Shown: positions 54,982 to 63,819, counted from the first letter of the stretch. The stretch: 64,000 bases of DNA from Phycisphaerales bacterium (GCA_020852515.1 JADZAS010000026.1:1-64000); one strand, 5' to 3'. The notes: a model not told the origin generated them from the sequence alone. Translations and numbers: made by a program.

Positions 54982-55022
54982 TCACGCGTGCAGCCAAGTG
55001 CTGCACCCTTTCTGCATTCAAG

Positions 55023-55059
55023 GGCGGCGTCACCTCGCAGTGACGCCGCCTGTTCTTTT
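55023..55059 (+). terminator. Rho-independent terminator
   Basis: A perfect 11-bp stem GGCGGCGTCAC / GTGACGCCGCC with a 6-base loop is followed by TGTTCTTTT. It lies 41 bases after the preceding stop. Confidence 0.75.
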
Positions 55060-55156
55060 GGGGCGGGACGCCGCGCCGTGCGGGCCCGTCAGCGTCGCCG
55101 GCAGTTCCTGCGCATCACAGGCCACGACAAAATGGTGGTCAAACGTGGGAATTCAC

Positions 55157-55184
55157 TTGGCGACGGGCTGAACTTCGGTATGCT
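55157..55184 (+). promoter_or_regulatory. Predicted csrA promoter
   Basis: TTGGCG (55157-55162), 16 bases, then TATGCT (55179-55184). csrA starts at 55271, leaving a leader of about 80 bases. Confidence 0.4.
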
Positions 55185-55270
55185 TTGACACAAGGTGCGG
55201 CGGGCTTGTGACCTGGTGGGAACTTGTCGCAGGCCGGCAACCGGTGAACAGGGGCAGGAGGTCCCGAATT

Positions 55271-55492
55271 ATGCTGGTCATCACTCGACGTGAAGGCGAG
55301 GAAGTCGTCATCGGCGACCCGCGAAATCCGCAGGGAATTGTGCGTATAGCCGGTATCAAGGGCGATCGCGTGCGCATCGCCTTCGAATTTCCGCGCGAAG
55401 TGCAGGTGCATCGCCGCGAGATCGCGGATCAGATCTCGGCAGGTGGAGACACTTCGGTGGTCGCCAAGATCGGCCGCGCCGCCAGCCCGTAA
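55271..55492 (+). CDS. csrA: Carbon storage regulator CsrA
   Basis: CsrA binds GGA motifs in mRNA leaders and changes translation or stability. The 73-residue protein begins MLVITRREGEEVVIGDPRNP and continues GIVRIAGIKGDRVRIAFEFPREVQVHRREIADQI, the full family pattern with the C-terminal Arg/His-containing RNA-binding strand (here REVQVHR). In many bacteria it controls flagellin or secretion genes; no flagellar gene is nearby. GGAGG lies 9 bases before the ATG and could itself be a CsrA site. Confidence 0.94.
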   Translation: MLVITRREGEEVVIGDPRNPQGIVRIAGIKGDRVRIAFEFPREVQVHRREIADQISAGGDTSVVAKIGRAASP

Positions 55493-55749
55493 GCGGCAGA
55501 TCACACCGACTTATCCACATTGTCCACGGGAATTCCCCTGGCTCTGAGCGAAATCCCTATCCTTTCGTAGGGGTAGGCGGGCTGTTTTTCTGCCCTGCCG
55601 CGCCCCGATCCCATAGGGGCTTTTGGCCCCCGCGGGGCGTGCTCGGGAAAATTACCGAACAAAATTCAAAAATACGCTGGACTTGTGCCGAGAATCGGTC
55701 ATGATTGGATACCGAACAGAGTCCGATCAAAGGACGTGGAGCACCAGTC

Positions 55750-56298
55750 ATGATCACACTCTCTCGAATCGAACGCACTGCCCTGGCCCACGGCTGGCAT
55801 CGCCTGCTCGATGATGTCCTGAGCAACGGCCGGCCGGTCGATCTGCCCATTCGGCTGCGGCTCATGGAGCCGCATACGCTGCACGCCGTCTCTGCTGCCT
55901 TTGCGCTGCAGCGCGTGTGCGAGTTGTCATATGCAGTCTGTCCGCTCGCCGAGGCCCTGTGCGATGACCTGCTGCATGCCCAGGGCGACGATGGCTCTTT
56001 CGGCTCCGTGGCGGCGACGGCCGTCGCGCTGCGCGCCCTGCTCGATCTCAAACGGATGCCAGGCAGCGAGACCATGGCGGCCCGGCTCGAGTTTGCCGCC
56101 GGGCACGCGCTGCGCAGCCTGGCGCTGAGCCAGGATGATGATGGCCTGCTGGGCGGCTGCGAGATCGACTCGGCCATCGCGCTCTGGCAGCTCGCCGGCC
56201 GCGATGAGTTTCAGCGGGCCGTGCGATTCGAAGAACTCGAGGTCGCCTTGATCGGCTCGCGCTGGCAGTGCTGCGCTGAAGCGACGGTTACGGCGTGA
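55750..56298 (+). CDS. Small alpha/alpha-toroid (prenyltransferase-repeat) like protein
   Basis: The 182-residue protein has helical repeats of the squalene cyclase/prenyltransferase type: AQGDDGSFGSVAATAVALRALLDL near residue 76 and LSQDDDGLLGGCEIDSAIALWQLAG near residue 130. These resemble QDDGSFG-A-ALRAL repeats (QW-type). It is only about half a toroid and lacks the DxDD and zinc-site motifs of active cyclases or transferases, so it is probably not catalytic. The function is unknown. The 257 bases before it hold GC-rich hairpins and CATGATTGGATA-like sequence but no gene. Confidence 0.5.
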   Translation: MITLSRIERTALAHGWHRLLDDVLSNGRPVDLPIRLRLMEPHTLHAVSAAFALQRVCELSYAVCPLAEALCDDLLHAQGDDGSFGSVAATAVALRALLDLKRMPGSETMAARLEFAAGHALRSLALSQDDDGLLGGCEIDSAIALWQLAGRDEFQRAVRFEELEVALIGSRWQCCAEATVTA

Positions 56299-56334
56299 TG
56301 TGAGGCGCGCGGGGCGGCGGAGAAGGAAGAAGAG

Positions 56335-56455
56335 TTGAAGGGTTGAAGGGGTGAAGGGGTGAGTGAGTGTCCGCGATGGGGAGTGCTGTCTGGTCCCGGC
56401 GCCTGGCGCCTGCTTCGTGATGCCTTGATGCCTCGCTGACCTGACGCCTTCTCCT
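56335..56455. repeat. Low-complexity intergenic element
   Basis: The segment has repeated GGGTTGAAGGGGTGAAGGGG units near 56338-56360, then pyrimidine-rich CGCCTGGCGCCTGCTTC and TGCCTTGATGCCTCGC. Similar wording in reverse appears at 58590-58620 (CACTCACCCCGTCACCCCGT) and at about 51040-51090. It looks like a dispersed non-coding repeat. Confidence 0.5.
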
Positions 56456-56504
56456 GTGCCTGAACCACCCCCGATAACAGCGCTCAACGAAAGGACGAAC
56501 AGAA

Positions 56505-56870
56505 ATGCGACGGATGGACAGACGACGGCCGATGACTGGTTGGCCGACGGCAGGTGGGGGAATCTCGACACGCGCGGAGGAGCGGATGAACGCAGGGGAA
56601 CGGGCAGGAGAAGATCGGCGGCCATTCGCGCCCGGCAGCGGCGCCATCCAATCCGGCTCGGGCGGCGGCCGCATCCACGGATCAAGCGTGGTGCGCGCCG
56701 GCGGCTGGCCTCAGCCGCGCCGCCATGCGCAGATGGTGTTCATCACGCCCATGGGCATCCCGATCGGCCCGTCCGTTCAGGAAGAACTCAGCATCCCAGA
56801 CGACCTCGACGACACCCTCCCCCCTGGCGACCTCCCCGGCCAACTCCTGCTGGATCTGGGGCTGGGGTGA
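56505..56870 (+). CDS. Possible small protein, hypothetical
   Basis: The 121-residue frame begins at an ATG with AAAGGAC upstream. It has an Arg/Gly-rich first half and a more ordered end (QMVFITPMGIPIGPSVQEELSIPDDLDD, then PGQLLLDLGLG). I do not recognise it. It overlaps other open frames and could be spurious, but the C-terminal wording has the look of a real protein. Confidence 0.35.
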   Translation: MRRMDRRRPMTGWPTAGGGISTRAEERMNAGERAGEDRRPFAPGSGAIQSGSGGGRIHGSSVVRAGGWPQPRRHAQMVFITPMGIPIGPSVQEELSIPDDLDDTLPPGDLPGQLLLDLGLG

Positions 56871-56947
56871 GCGGCCGCGCGGCCGCCAACCCCGTCAACG
56901 CAAGTGCGCTTCAAGGATGCGCTTTTTCAGGTCGTTGGCGATCTGCG

Positions 56948-57316
56948 GTGTTCGAGCGCCTGCGCGGTCGCGTGGTCGATCTCAATGAAGTGCGTGTCTG
57001 CCTGTCGGATCAGATCCAGACGCTCATCGGCGACCGTTATCCGCGCTCGCGCAAGCGGGCCAGCCGTACTCGCCGGGCGCTTCGCGACCTGCACCGGCGC
57101 GAGTTGAGCGTTTCGATCGACCACCTGCTCGAGACCCCCGCTTCCGATGCCAGCGCCTACCTGATGGGCCTCGACGGCATGCTGCCTTACACCGCAAATT
57201 TCACCTGCTTGAACGGCGTGAGCCACCCGGTAATCCCCATCGACGACCGGCTGCACGCGGCACTGATCGAAGAAGGCATCGCCGACACCGCCGCTTCGCC
57301 CGATGTGGGTGGATGA
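56948..57316 (+). CDS. C-terminal part of an endonuclease III-like (HhH-GPD) protein, probably truncated
   Basis: The 122 residues match the second half of planctomycete endonuclease III-like proteins: FERLRGRVVDLNEVRVCLSDQI, ARRTRRALRDLHRREL-type helix, then LMGLDGMLPYTANFTCLNGVSHPVIPIDDRL, the helix-hairpin-helix and following region. The family's usual first 40 residues are missing; just upstream another frame reads DALFQVVGDLR, which could be the lost part after a frameshift. The GTG at 56948 is only the first in-frame candidate. It may be a pseudogene or a shortened protein. Confidence 0.45.
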   Translation: MFERLRGRVVDLNEVRVCLSDQIQTLIGDRYPRSRKRASRTRRALRDLHRRELSVSIDHLLETPASDASAYLMGLDGMLPYTANFTCLNGVSHPVIPIDDRLHAALIEEGIADTAASPDVGG

Positions 57317-57532
57317 TCGCGATCGCGAATCGGGCTTGGATGGGGAGTAGGAAGGGGCGGGCGCGGCGTTCCCTGCTGTCTTCGGCTCCGAAGTGGCCAC
57401 GGGCCGTCGCTGGGTGCAGCGACAGGGCGACGGAGGACAATCAGTCCCCGACCGTGCACTCGCGTGGCCGTCCAGTCGCAGAGCCTGCCTGTGGATCCTG
57501 GGGCTCCGCTTCGCAGCCCTCTATGATCGCAG

Positions 57533-58006
57533 ATGAGTGCGACTTCGCGCCTCTCCGCTCTCCGCACCGGCGTCTGGATCACCATCGGGGCGCTGCTGGC
57601 GCTGCTCTTGTCAATTCTGGGTTACGGCGTCTGGGTCGGAGCGAAGTACGATCGTCCGCTGTACATCCAGGTGCTCTCGGATCACTCGCACCGGATTCAG
57701 GGGCCCCCGATCGATCTCGAGGGAGAATCAGACAGCAGGATCAGAGCGGTTCGAATGGTCTACGAAGGCTCGCTGCCAATGTTGAACGATCTTGATCAGG
57801 CACTCGAAGCACATCCAAGCGCCTCGGCGCGGGCTCGCGGGAAGGTCCAAGCGGTTCGCGATCTTGCGGCAAGAGTCGTGAGCCTGACGGAACCGATCGT
57901 CAAGGACCGGACGCTGGTCGAGTCGCTGGACTGGGACGAGTTCCTTGCCGAATTGATCCGATTGCGAGATGAAATCGACGACCGAATGATCACACTTCCA
58001 GAATGA
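57533..58006 (+). CDS. Membrane-anchored hypothetical protein
   Basis: The 157-residue protein has one N-terminal membrane helix (WITIGALLALLLSILGYGVWV). It is followed by an extracytoplasmic or cytoplasmic helical domain with many acidic and basic residues (NDLDQALEAHPSASARARG, WDEFLAELIRLRDEIDD). No family is recognised. It starts 216 bases after the HhH-GPD-like gene and precedes another small membrane protein gene. Confidence 0.6.
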   Translation: MSATSRLSALRTGVWITIGALLALLLSILGYGVWVGAKYDRPLYIQVLSDHSHRIQGPPIDLEGESDSRIRAVRMVYEGSLPMLNDLDQALEAHPSASARARGKVQAVRDLAARVVSLTEPIVKDRTLVESLDWDEFLAELIRLRDEIDDRMITLPE

Positions 58007-58070
58007 GGCCGATTGCAGTAGTGGACCGGGCACACCCGCAGAAGGCAGCATTCTACTTTTTCCTCCCGCT

Positions 58071-58466
58071 TTGGTCGAAGTGAGCTTGGGGTCGCGGGCG
58101 CAGTTGCAGCCGCCGCAGAGCCCCTTTGCAGAGGCTGCAACAAGGGTCTGCGATTTGCGTCGCAAGCATCTGCATTTCTGCGTTGTCGGTATCGCACTCC
58201 TGGCAGTGGCGGTGCTGCTGCTCAACTGGCGGCCAGTCAGGATGATGCGACTCATCCTCTTTGGTGCGTTCTCGACAGCAGACTTTCTGCAGATCGAACC
58301 AGGAATGAACGAGACAGACGTGCGGCGACTGATTGGGCCGCCGCTTTACGTCACGTCGATGAAGGACGGATCGCAACTGTGGGAGTACTGGGATGGGTTC
58401 ACGATCAGCGAATATACCGTGATCGTAAAGGACGGACTCGTCGTCTCACGAGAGATCGAAGACTAG
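58071..58466 (+). CDS. Membrane protein with BamE/SmpA-like domain
   Basis: The 131-residue protein has a membrane helix near residues 38-52 (FCVVGIALLAVAVLLLNW). It ends in a domain of the BamE (SmpA/OmlA) type: FLQIEPGMNETDVRRLIGPPLYVTSM, DGSQLWEYWDG, and YTVIVKDGLVVSREIED. This fold occurs in outer membrane assembly lipoproteins, but there is no lipobox here. The TTG start at 58071 is uncertain and has no clear ribosome site. The 232 bases after it hold no evident gene beyond the repeat-like CACCCCGTC run. Confidence 0.6.
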   Translation: MVEVSLGSRAQLQPPQSPFAEAATRVCDLRRKHLHFCVVGIALLAVAVLLLNWRPVRMMRLILFGAFSTADFLQIEPGMNETDVRRLIGPPLYVTSMKDGSQLWEYWDGFTISEYTVIVKDGLVVSREIED

Positions 58467-58698
58467 CGGCGGTCGAGGCTCGGCTGAGAGCGCTCGTGGC
58501 GTTGCCGGCGGCGTCGACCCGTCGGCTTCCATTCGACTCCCAGAGCGTTGCTCATCGCAAGCCGCCAACGGCCCGCGTGCTTTCATCCCTTCGCCCACTC
58601 ACCCCGTCACCCCGTCACGGCTCAGGCCCGAACCGCATGCCGAGCCGCCCGTATAATCTCGTGCCGCGTCCGCGTGAGCGGGGCGGGCGGGAGGCTGT

Positions 58699-59136
58699 GT
58701 GGGACTGAGCGCGAGCAGACAGGGCAGGCGACGGGCTGCGGGGATTCCCGGGCGCGAGGGCCTGCTCCACGCGCTGGCGGTCATCGCGATCCTCACAGCG
58801 GTTCTCCTGCCGGCCATGCACCGGCACGTCGATCAGCGCGACAGCCGCCCGGCTGCGAGCGCGGTCGATGCGGCACACTCGTCGTCAGCCGCCGCATCCA
58901 CCTCAGCCGATTGCGGGCATGATGGGCGGGATCCGGTGCGCGGGCCACAGCCGGATGATCGGGATTGCCCGATCTGCCACTGGCTGCACCAGACGACGCG
59001 CGGGCTGGCCATCGCGCCGCCTGCGACGGGCGCGCCTCTGGCCGCCCCGGTAACGGCGATCATCGCCGCTGAGCGCGAGCATCCCCTGCTCGTTCATCGC
59101 CGGACCCCAGGGCCGGCGCGCGCGCCTCCCTGCTGA
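58699..59136 (+). CDS. DUF2946-like small membrane protein
   Basis: The 145-residue protein has an N-terminal helix (LLHALAVIAILTAVLLPAMHRH), a histidine-containing segment, an Ala/Ser-rich middle, and DCPICHWLHQTTRG, a Cys-x2-Cys with His as in DUF2946 proteins. Those are often small exported or membrane proteins near metal uptake genes. The GTG at 58699 is the likely start. The family assignment rests on this short motif only. Confidence 0.4.
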   Translation: MGLSASRQGRRRAAGIPGREGLLHALAVIAILTAVLLPAMHRHVDQRDSRPAASAVDAAHSSSAAASTSADCGHDGRDPVRGPQPDDRDCPICHWLHQTTRGLAIAPPATGAPLAAPVTAIIAAEREHPLLVHRRTPGPARAPPC

Positions 59137-59244
59137 GCGCCTGAGCCCGCGGTTTCAGTTTCATCCGAATCAAATTGATCTGTACGACGCAGACGTCGGA
59201 GCGCGCATGGCGTTTCACCTGCGCCGATTCCGAGGAGGTACGCG

Positions 59245-59967
59245 ATGACTCAGCGTGCGTTCACGCTCATTGAGTTGCTCGTGGTTATTTCGATCATTGC
59301 GCTGCTGGTGGGCCTGCTTCTGCCGGCCCTTTCGCAGGCAAGGGTTGCAGGGCGACGAGCCGTCGACCTGGGCAACATCCGAACGATGGAAATCGCCCAC
59401 ACGATGTACGTGGACGACCACAAGGGCTGGCTCGTGGACGTCGGGCTGGGCCACGGCGGCGAGGAAGAGGATCCCGGCGCGTGGATCTTCACGCTCGAAC
59501 GGTACTACGGCAGCACACTCGCCCGCCGCTCGCCGGGCGATCGCAGCATCTACTGGCCGCCGGAGGATGGCGGTTCGGGTCAGTACGTTCCCGGCTCGAG
59601 CCGGTATCGCAAGACGAGTTACGGCATCAACAACTTCCTGACGAGCAAGGCGCCGCTGCGGCCGTGGCGGCAGTTCACGCCCATTGCTTCGCCGAGCCGC
59701 ACGGTGCACTTCCTGCTCATGACCGAAGAGGGCGAATACGCCGGAGCGGACCACCCGCACGTGGAAAGCTGGTGGATCGGCAACCGCGACGCCGTACCGA
59801 TCCTCGCGGCGCGGCACCTCAAGCTCCACGCCTTCGGCGGCGAGCCGGGAACATGGACAGCGCAGAGCAACTACGGCTTTCTCGATGGGCACGCCGAGTC
59901 GCTGCCCTTCAGTGGCGTCTACGACACGAACAAACGCAACCTGTTCGATCCGGATGTCGCGCGGTGA
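59245..59967 (+). CDS. Pseudopilin-like protein with prepilin cleavage motif
   Basis: The 240-residue protein begins [29 protein letters not shown], a prepilin peptidase cleavage site and helix. The rest holds [19 protein letters not shown] and, near the end, [14 protein letters not shown], the H-x-DG-type motif common to planctomycete pseudopilins. GAGGAGGT precedes the ATG. It is likely processed and assembled, or held in the inner membrane. It precedes a secreted-protein gene by 69 bases. Confidence 0.88.
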   Translation: MTQRAFTLIELLVVISIIALLVGLLLPALSQARVAGRRAVDLGNIRTMEIAHTMYVDDHKGWLVDVGLGHGGEEEDPGAWIFTLERYYGSTLARRSPGDRSIYWPPEDGGSGQYVPGSSRYRKTSYGINNFLTSKAPLRPWRQFTPIASPSRTVHFLLMTEEGEYAGADHPHVESWWIGNRDAVPILAARHLKLHAFGGEPGTWTAQSNYGFLDGHAESLPFSGVYDTNKRNLFDPDVAR

Positions 59968-60035
59968 ATCTGTGCGCGGAACCGCACGCCTGCAATCGAA
60001 CCACAACTCCCCTTGAGGGAAGAAGCGAGATTCCA

Positions 60036-60953
60036 ATGTATAACCATCTCTGCACAGCGACAGTCGCATCCGGCCTTGTTCTGGCCGCGTCCGCCGCGGC
60101 CTTTGGCCAGCACGCCGGCGACATCCTGCTCGAAAACATCGACGGCACGCTCACGACGGGGCTCGTCAACGAAACGACGCGCATCCACGATCATCGCGCC
60201 TTCGGCGCCGAATTCGGCGAGTTCTTCATGAACTACACGGATGAGCCGGGGTTCGATTCGGACGCCGGTGAGTTTACGCCCGGCACGCACATCGGCTTCA
60301 ACGTGCTCGACGCCGTGCGCCGCTGGGACGGCCAGGATTTCGACGCCCTGTCGCCAGTCACCTTCACCATCAGCTATTCGAGTCTCGAAGTCGAAACGGG
60401 AACGGGATTCGTCGCCGGATTCGGCCTGCCGGTGGGCTCCAACGGGGAATTCCATCGTCATCTCAACTACGTGATCAACGACCCAGCGCCGCGCGGAATC
60501 TACCTGCTGGCGCTCGAACTCTGGAGCGACGACCCGACCCTGGGCGATTCGGAGCCGCTGTACATCGTCTTCAACCAGAATGAAGATGAATTGATCCACG
60601 CCGAGGCGCTCGAGTGGGCCAGCGCCAACCTGGTACCCGGCGTGCACTTCCGCCCGCTTGATCTCGCCGCCGGCCGCGTCAATGAGTTTGCTGTCGTTGG
60701 CTGCACTCCCCGGCAGCGCGTCCACTTCGTCTACGGCTTCGAGTTCGGGCGGACCGGCGTGCCGGGTTGTCCGGGAGTGAACATCGGCATTCGCCGGCCG
60801 ACGGTCATGGGCTCCGCCGTCGCGGATGGAGCGGGCCTGGCGACGATTTCGCGGTTCATTCCCGGCGGCGCCAGTGGGCGAACGGTGCTCTTCGGCGCCG
60901 TCGAGCAGGGAACGTGCTCGGTCGGGAACATTTTCGAGCACAGGTTCCCGTGA
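60036..60953 (+). CDS. Secreted protein with a CPG-type C-terminal domain
   Basis: The 305-residue protein has a signal peptide (TATVASGLVLAASAAAFGQ) and a domain with ILLENIDGTLTTGLVNETT, HRAFGAEFGEFFMNYTDEPGF, IGFNVLDAVRRWDG and HRHLNYVINDP. It has several histidines and some likeness to cyanobacterial All3515-type exported proteins, an uncertain comparison. The last 85 residues (RQRVHFVYGFEFGRTGVPGC onward, ending TCSVGNIFEHRFP) look like a distant or analogous version of the four-cysteine module. AGGGAAGAAGCGAGA precedes the ATG. Confidence 0.72.
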   Translation: MYNHLCTATVASGLVLAASAAAFGQHAGDILLENIDGTLTTGLVNETTRIHDHRAFGAEFGEFFMNYTDEPGFDSDAGEFTPGTHIGFNVLDAVRRWDGQDFDALSPVTFTISYSSLEVETGTGFVAGFGLPVGSNGEFHRHLNYVINDPAPRGIYLLALELWSDDPTLGDSEPLYIVFNQNEDELIHAEALEWASANLVPGVHFRPLDLAAGRVNEFAVVGCTPRQRVHFVYGFEFGRTGVPGCPGVNIGIRRPTVMGSAVADGAGLATISRFIPGGASGRTVLFGAVEQGTCSVGNIFEHRFP

Positions 60954-61039
60954 CATGGCGTCAGCGGTGCCGTCGGGTGACGATGGTTCGATCGCTCAAG
61001 AAAGCGGTCCGCACGGCGGACCCTACGAATTCGAGCAGA

Positions 61040-61078
61040 CAAAAACGAACACAGGCGAAGGTTGCCCTTCGCCTGTGT
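61040..61078 (-). terminator. Intrinsic terminator of the metalloprotease gene
   Basis: ACACAGGCGAAGG and CCTTCGCCTGTGT form a perfect 13-bp stem with a 4-base loop at 61049-61078. On the minus strand it is followed by CGTTTTTG. It lies 33 bases after the stop at 61111. Confidence 0.85.
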
Positions 61079-61110
61079 CGTGATACAGGTCAGCTCAAGT
61101 CAAACCCGGC

Positions 61111-63819
61111 TCAGTTGCCCGAGTAAGTCTTGATCGCGTCGATCGAGGTGCTCAGCCGCTGGTGGCACTCCTGCAGGTGTGAGCGGCTGTAGTCGTCGAG
61201 GTTCTTGGCGTCGCCGCTCTTGAGAATCTTGTCGAGGCGGTCGCGCAGGTTGACCATCCATTCCATGGAGAGCGCCTGCACGGCGCGGGGCGTGCCCCAA
61301 CTGCCGTCGATCTCGCTGAGGTCGATGAGGTTGGAGATGTACTCGCGCTGCAGGTTGCGCCGCAGCGATGAGATCATCGGCTTGCGGTTCGTGTACTTGC
61401 CGTTGACCGGGTTGGACTGGAGGATTTCGCTCCAGATCTCTTCGGTCAGGCCGTTGAGCAGTTCGGGCAGCGTGAACGCATCCTCGTTCTCGGGGACGAG
61501 GAACTCGTTGTCGTACACGCGGCTGAGGATGGTCGGGTTCATGAGCGTAAGCAGCACGCCGCGCTGCACGCCCATGACGGTGTCGTGCACGGGGAACTCG
61601 GGGCTGCCCGAGTAGTTGTCCCAGTGGCTCTGCTTGTCGGTGGCCAGATAGGCGAGCAGTTCGGGCGTCAGGCCGAACGCTTCATCGCGGAAGGCGTTCT
61701 CGACGACGAACTTGAACGCCTCGCGCTCGCGTGCGGCCTCGACGGGCACCATCGGCGGGCGGGCATTGGGATCGCCCTTGCGGTCGCGATGGACGTAAGT
61801 GCCGCCGATGAATCGGCTGACCATGCTGACCGAACCGGCCTGCTGGTAGAGGAGCATGTTGAAGAACTGGCGGGCGGGATACCACGGCTCGCCTTCCTTG
61901 ACGGCGCGGTCGAGCAGCTCGCCGCGCAGTTTGTGGACGAGTTCGATCTGCCGCTTGCCGTAGTTGATCGGATCGGCGCCGAGATCGAAGCGCCGCACGA
62001 GCGGGTCGGGGCCGGCGGCGTCTTCATCGGTGGCGTACTGCAGGCCGGCTTCGGCGACGCGGCCGGCGATCTCGGGCAGCTTCTTCTCGTCGGGCGTGTA
62101 GCCGTACTCGATAGCCCAGAAGTCGTAGGGGCCGATGACCGGGGTCACCCAGTCGCCCTGCTCGGCGCCCTGGGGCGCGAGGTTGAGCGGGTTGTAATCC
62201 ATGACCGAGCCGACCTGCGCTTCGCCGACGCCCGCGTTGATCTCTTCAAGGGTCTTCCAGGTGGAGGCCTTGAAGTTGTGGCGCAGGCCGAGGGTGTGGC
62301 CGACTTCGTGGGTGACGATTTCCTTGATGACCTGCGCGACGAATTTCTCGGGCAGGCCGTCGATGAGATCGGTGTCGCTGTAGCTGTGCGGGTTCATGCG
62401 CGCGGACATGGCGAGGCGCGCGAGGTTCATCTGGTGCGCCTTGCCGACGGCCATGTCGCAGCGGCGGTTCTTCTGCACCATGCGCTCAAGCATCGAGCCG
62501 GGATTGGTGTTGTCCTTGGCGAACATGACGCCCTGGTGATCGCCCTGCGGCAGGCCGGAAGGCGACTGCGACTGGTCAGCCCTGTCGCGCAGGTAGTTCG
62601 CCGGGTCCCAGTGCGGGTGGTCGGCGACCCATTGCATGGTCTCCGGGGTCGCATCTTCCTTGGGAACCTGGGCGATCATCTGCTGGTAGTTCAGCGCGTA
62701 GTAGCGGATCATCGAGTCGTCGAAGATGATGTCGGCGTCGAGGATCTCGCCGGTCTCGGGATTCGCCCGGCTCGGGCCCATGGCGAAGGCGTCTTCCGAA
62801 GTGATCCAGCGGAAGAAGTTGTAGCGGACATCTTCGGGATCGAGGTCCATGTAGGCGCCGGTCTTGGCGTCCTGCTGGCGGACTTCGATGGCGCCGTCGA
62901 TGCCGATCTCGCGGAAGGCGTTGTTCCACTCGAGAATGCCGTCGCGCACGTACCGGCGGTACTTGACGGGCACGGTGTGCTCGAGGTAGAAGATGATGGG
63001 CTTCTCGGGCGGACTGAGCGCGAGATTGGGATCGCGCTTCTTGACGTTCCAGCGGTTGATGTAGCGCACGAACTGCTTGCCGTCGTCGCTCTCCTTGGCG
63101 AAGTCCTTGAAGACGGTCATGAAATAGCCGATGCGCTCGTCGGCCTCGCGCGGCTGGTAGTCGGTGCGCGGGACGTTGCTCAGCGAGTAGTAGATGTCGG
63201 TGAGGCGGCCGTCCTGACCGGGGCCCTCGAACGACACTTCGACGTTCTCGGGGAAAGCCTTGCAGTTCTTGATGGTCGTCAGGCGCGGGTTGAGCGGCAG
63301 GGCAAACTGGCCCGACTGCCCCACGAGCAGCGCATCGAGGTCGATGACCGGCCCGCCGCCTGGGCCCATGCTCACGATGGGCACGGCGAGGATGACGCGG
63401 TCGGAGTAGGTGCGTTCGACGGATGATTTGATCTCGCTGTCGCCGCGCGCCTGGTACTGGAGTTCAGGCTGCATGAGGACGAGCTGGTCGTTGATGCGCC
63501 GCCAGTAGCAGTACATTTCGTTCCACTGCCAGCCGGTGAAGTAACTGCCGCCCGCGATGGACACGGCCGCGAAGAAGCGCTTGCCCTCGAAGTTGCGCGG
63601 CAATTCGGCGAGCAACTGGTTGTCCTCGCCGTGGCGATAGATGGTGTACATCGACGCGCTGCCGTCGGCGGTGGAGATGACCTTGGTGTAGCCCTCGCTG
63701 ACCTTGTCAAAGGGCGGAAAATCATCGCCGGCGCTGGCGCCGGTCGCGAACGCGAAGATCGCAGCGCACGCGGCGATGGCCATCGGTGCGCCTGTGCTGA
63801 GAGTCGATTGTCGGGCCAC
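61111..63819 (-). CDS. Exported zinc metalloprotease, DUF5117/DUF4953 (metzincin-like)
   Basis: The 902-residue protein has a signal peptide (MAIAACAAIFAFATGASAG). A DUF5118/DUF5117-like N-terminal half (GYTKVISTADGSASMYTIY; GPGQDGRLTDIYYSLSNVPRTDYQPR) precedes the metalloprotease domain. The zinc motif H504-E505-V-G-H508 ... H514 (THEVGHTLGLRHNFKAS) is of the metzincin type, and SVMDYNPLNL provides the Met-turn. It likely degrades proteins outside the cytoplasm. The start is a GTG at 63819 with AAGGAG upstream. It is monocistronic as far as visible; bases 63820-64000 hold only upstream sequence. Confidence 0.9.
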   Translation of the reverse strand: MARQSTLSTGAPMAIAACAAIFAFATGASAGDDFPPFDKVSEGYTKVISTADGSASMYTIYRHGEDNQLLAELPRNFEGKRFFAAVSIAGGSYFTGWQWNEMYCYWRRINDQLVLMQPELQYQARGDSEIKSSVERTYSDRVILAVPIVSMGPGGGPVIDLDALLVGQSGQFALPLNPRLTTIKNCKAFPENVEVSFEGPGQDGRLTDIYYSLSNVPRTDYQPREADERIGYFMTVFKDFAKESDDGKQFVRYINRWNVKKRDPNLALSPPEKPIIFYLEHTVPVKYRRYVRDGILEWNNAFREIGIDGAIEVRQQDAKTGAYMDLDPEDVRYNFFRWITSEDAFAMGPSRANPETGEILDADIIFDDSMIRYYALNYQQMIAQVPKEDATPETMQWVADHPHWDPANYLRDRADQSQSPSGLPQGDHQGVMFAKDNTNPGSMLERMVQKNRRCDMAVGKAHQMNLARLAMSARMNPHSYSDTDLIDGLPEKFVAQVIKEIVTHEVGHTLGLRHNFKASTWKTLEEINAGVGEAQVGSVMDYNPLNLAPQGAEQGDWVTPVIGPYDFWAIEYGYTPDEKKLPEIAGRVAEAGLQYATDEDAAGPDPLVRRFDLGADPINYGKRQIELVHKLRGELLDRAVKEGEPWYPARQFFNMLLYQQAGSVSMVSRFIGGTYVHRDRKGDPNARPPMVPVEAAREREAFKFVVENAFRDEAFGLTPELLAYLATDKQSHWDNYSGSPEFPVHDTVMGVQRGVLLTLMNPTILSRVYDNEFLVPENEDAFTLPELLNGLTEEIWSEILQSNPVNGKYTNRKPMISSLRRNLQREYISNLIDLSEIDGSWGTPRAVQALSMEWMVNLRDRLDKILKSGDAKNLDDYSRSHLQECHQRLSTSIDAIKTYSGN

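Noticed and set aside
61585-63426. 613-codon open frame antisense to the metalloprotease
   Set aside because: It is opposite the metzincin domain, repetitive in Val/Asp/Gly/Ala and without motifs; typical of a shadow of a GC-rich gene.
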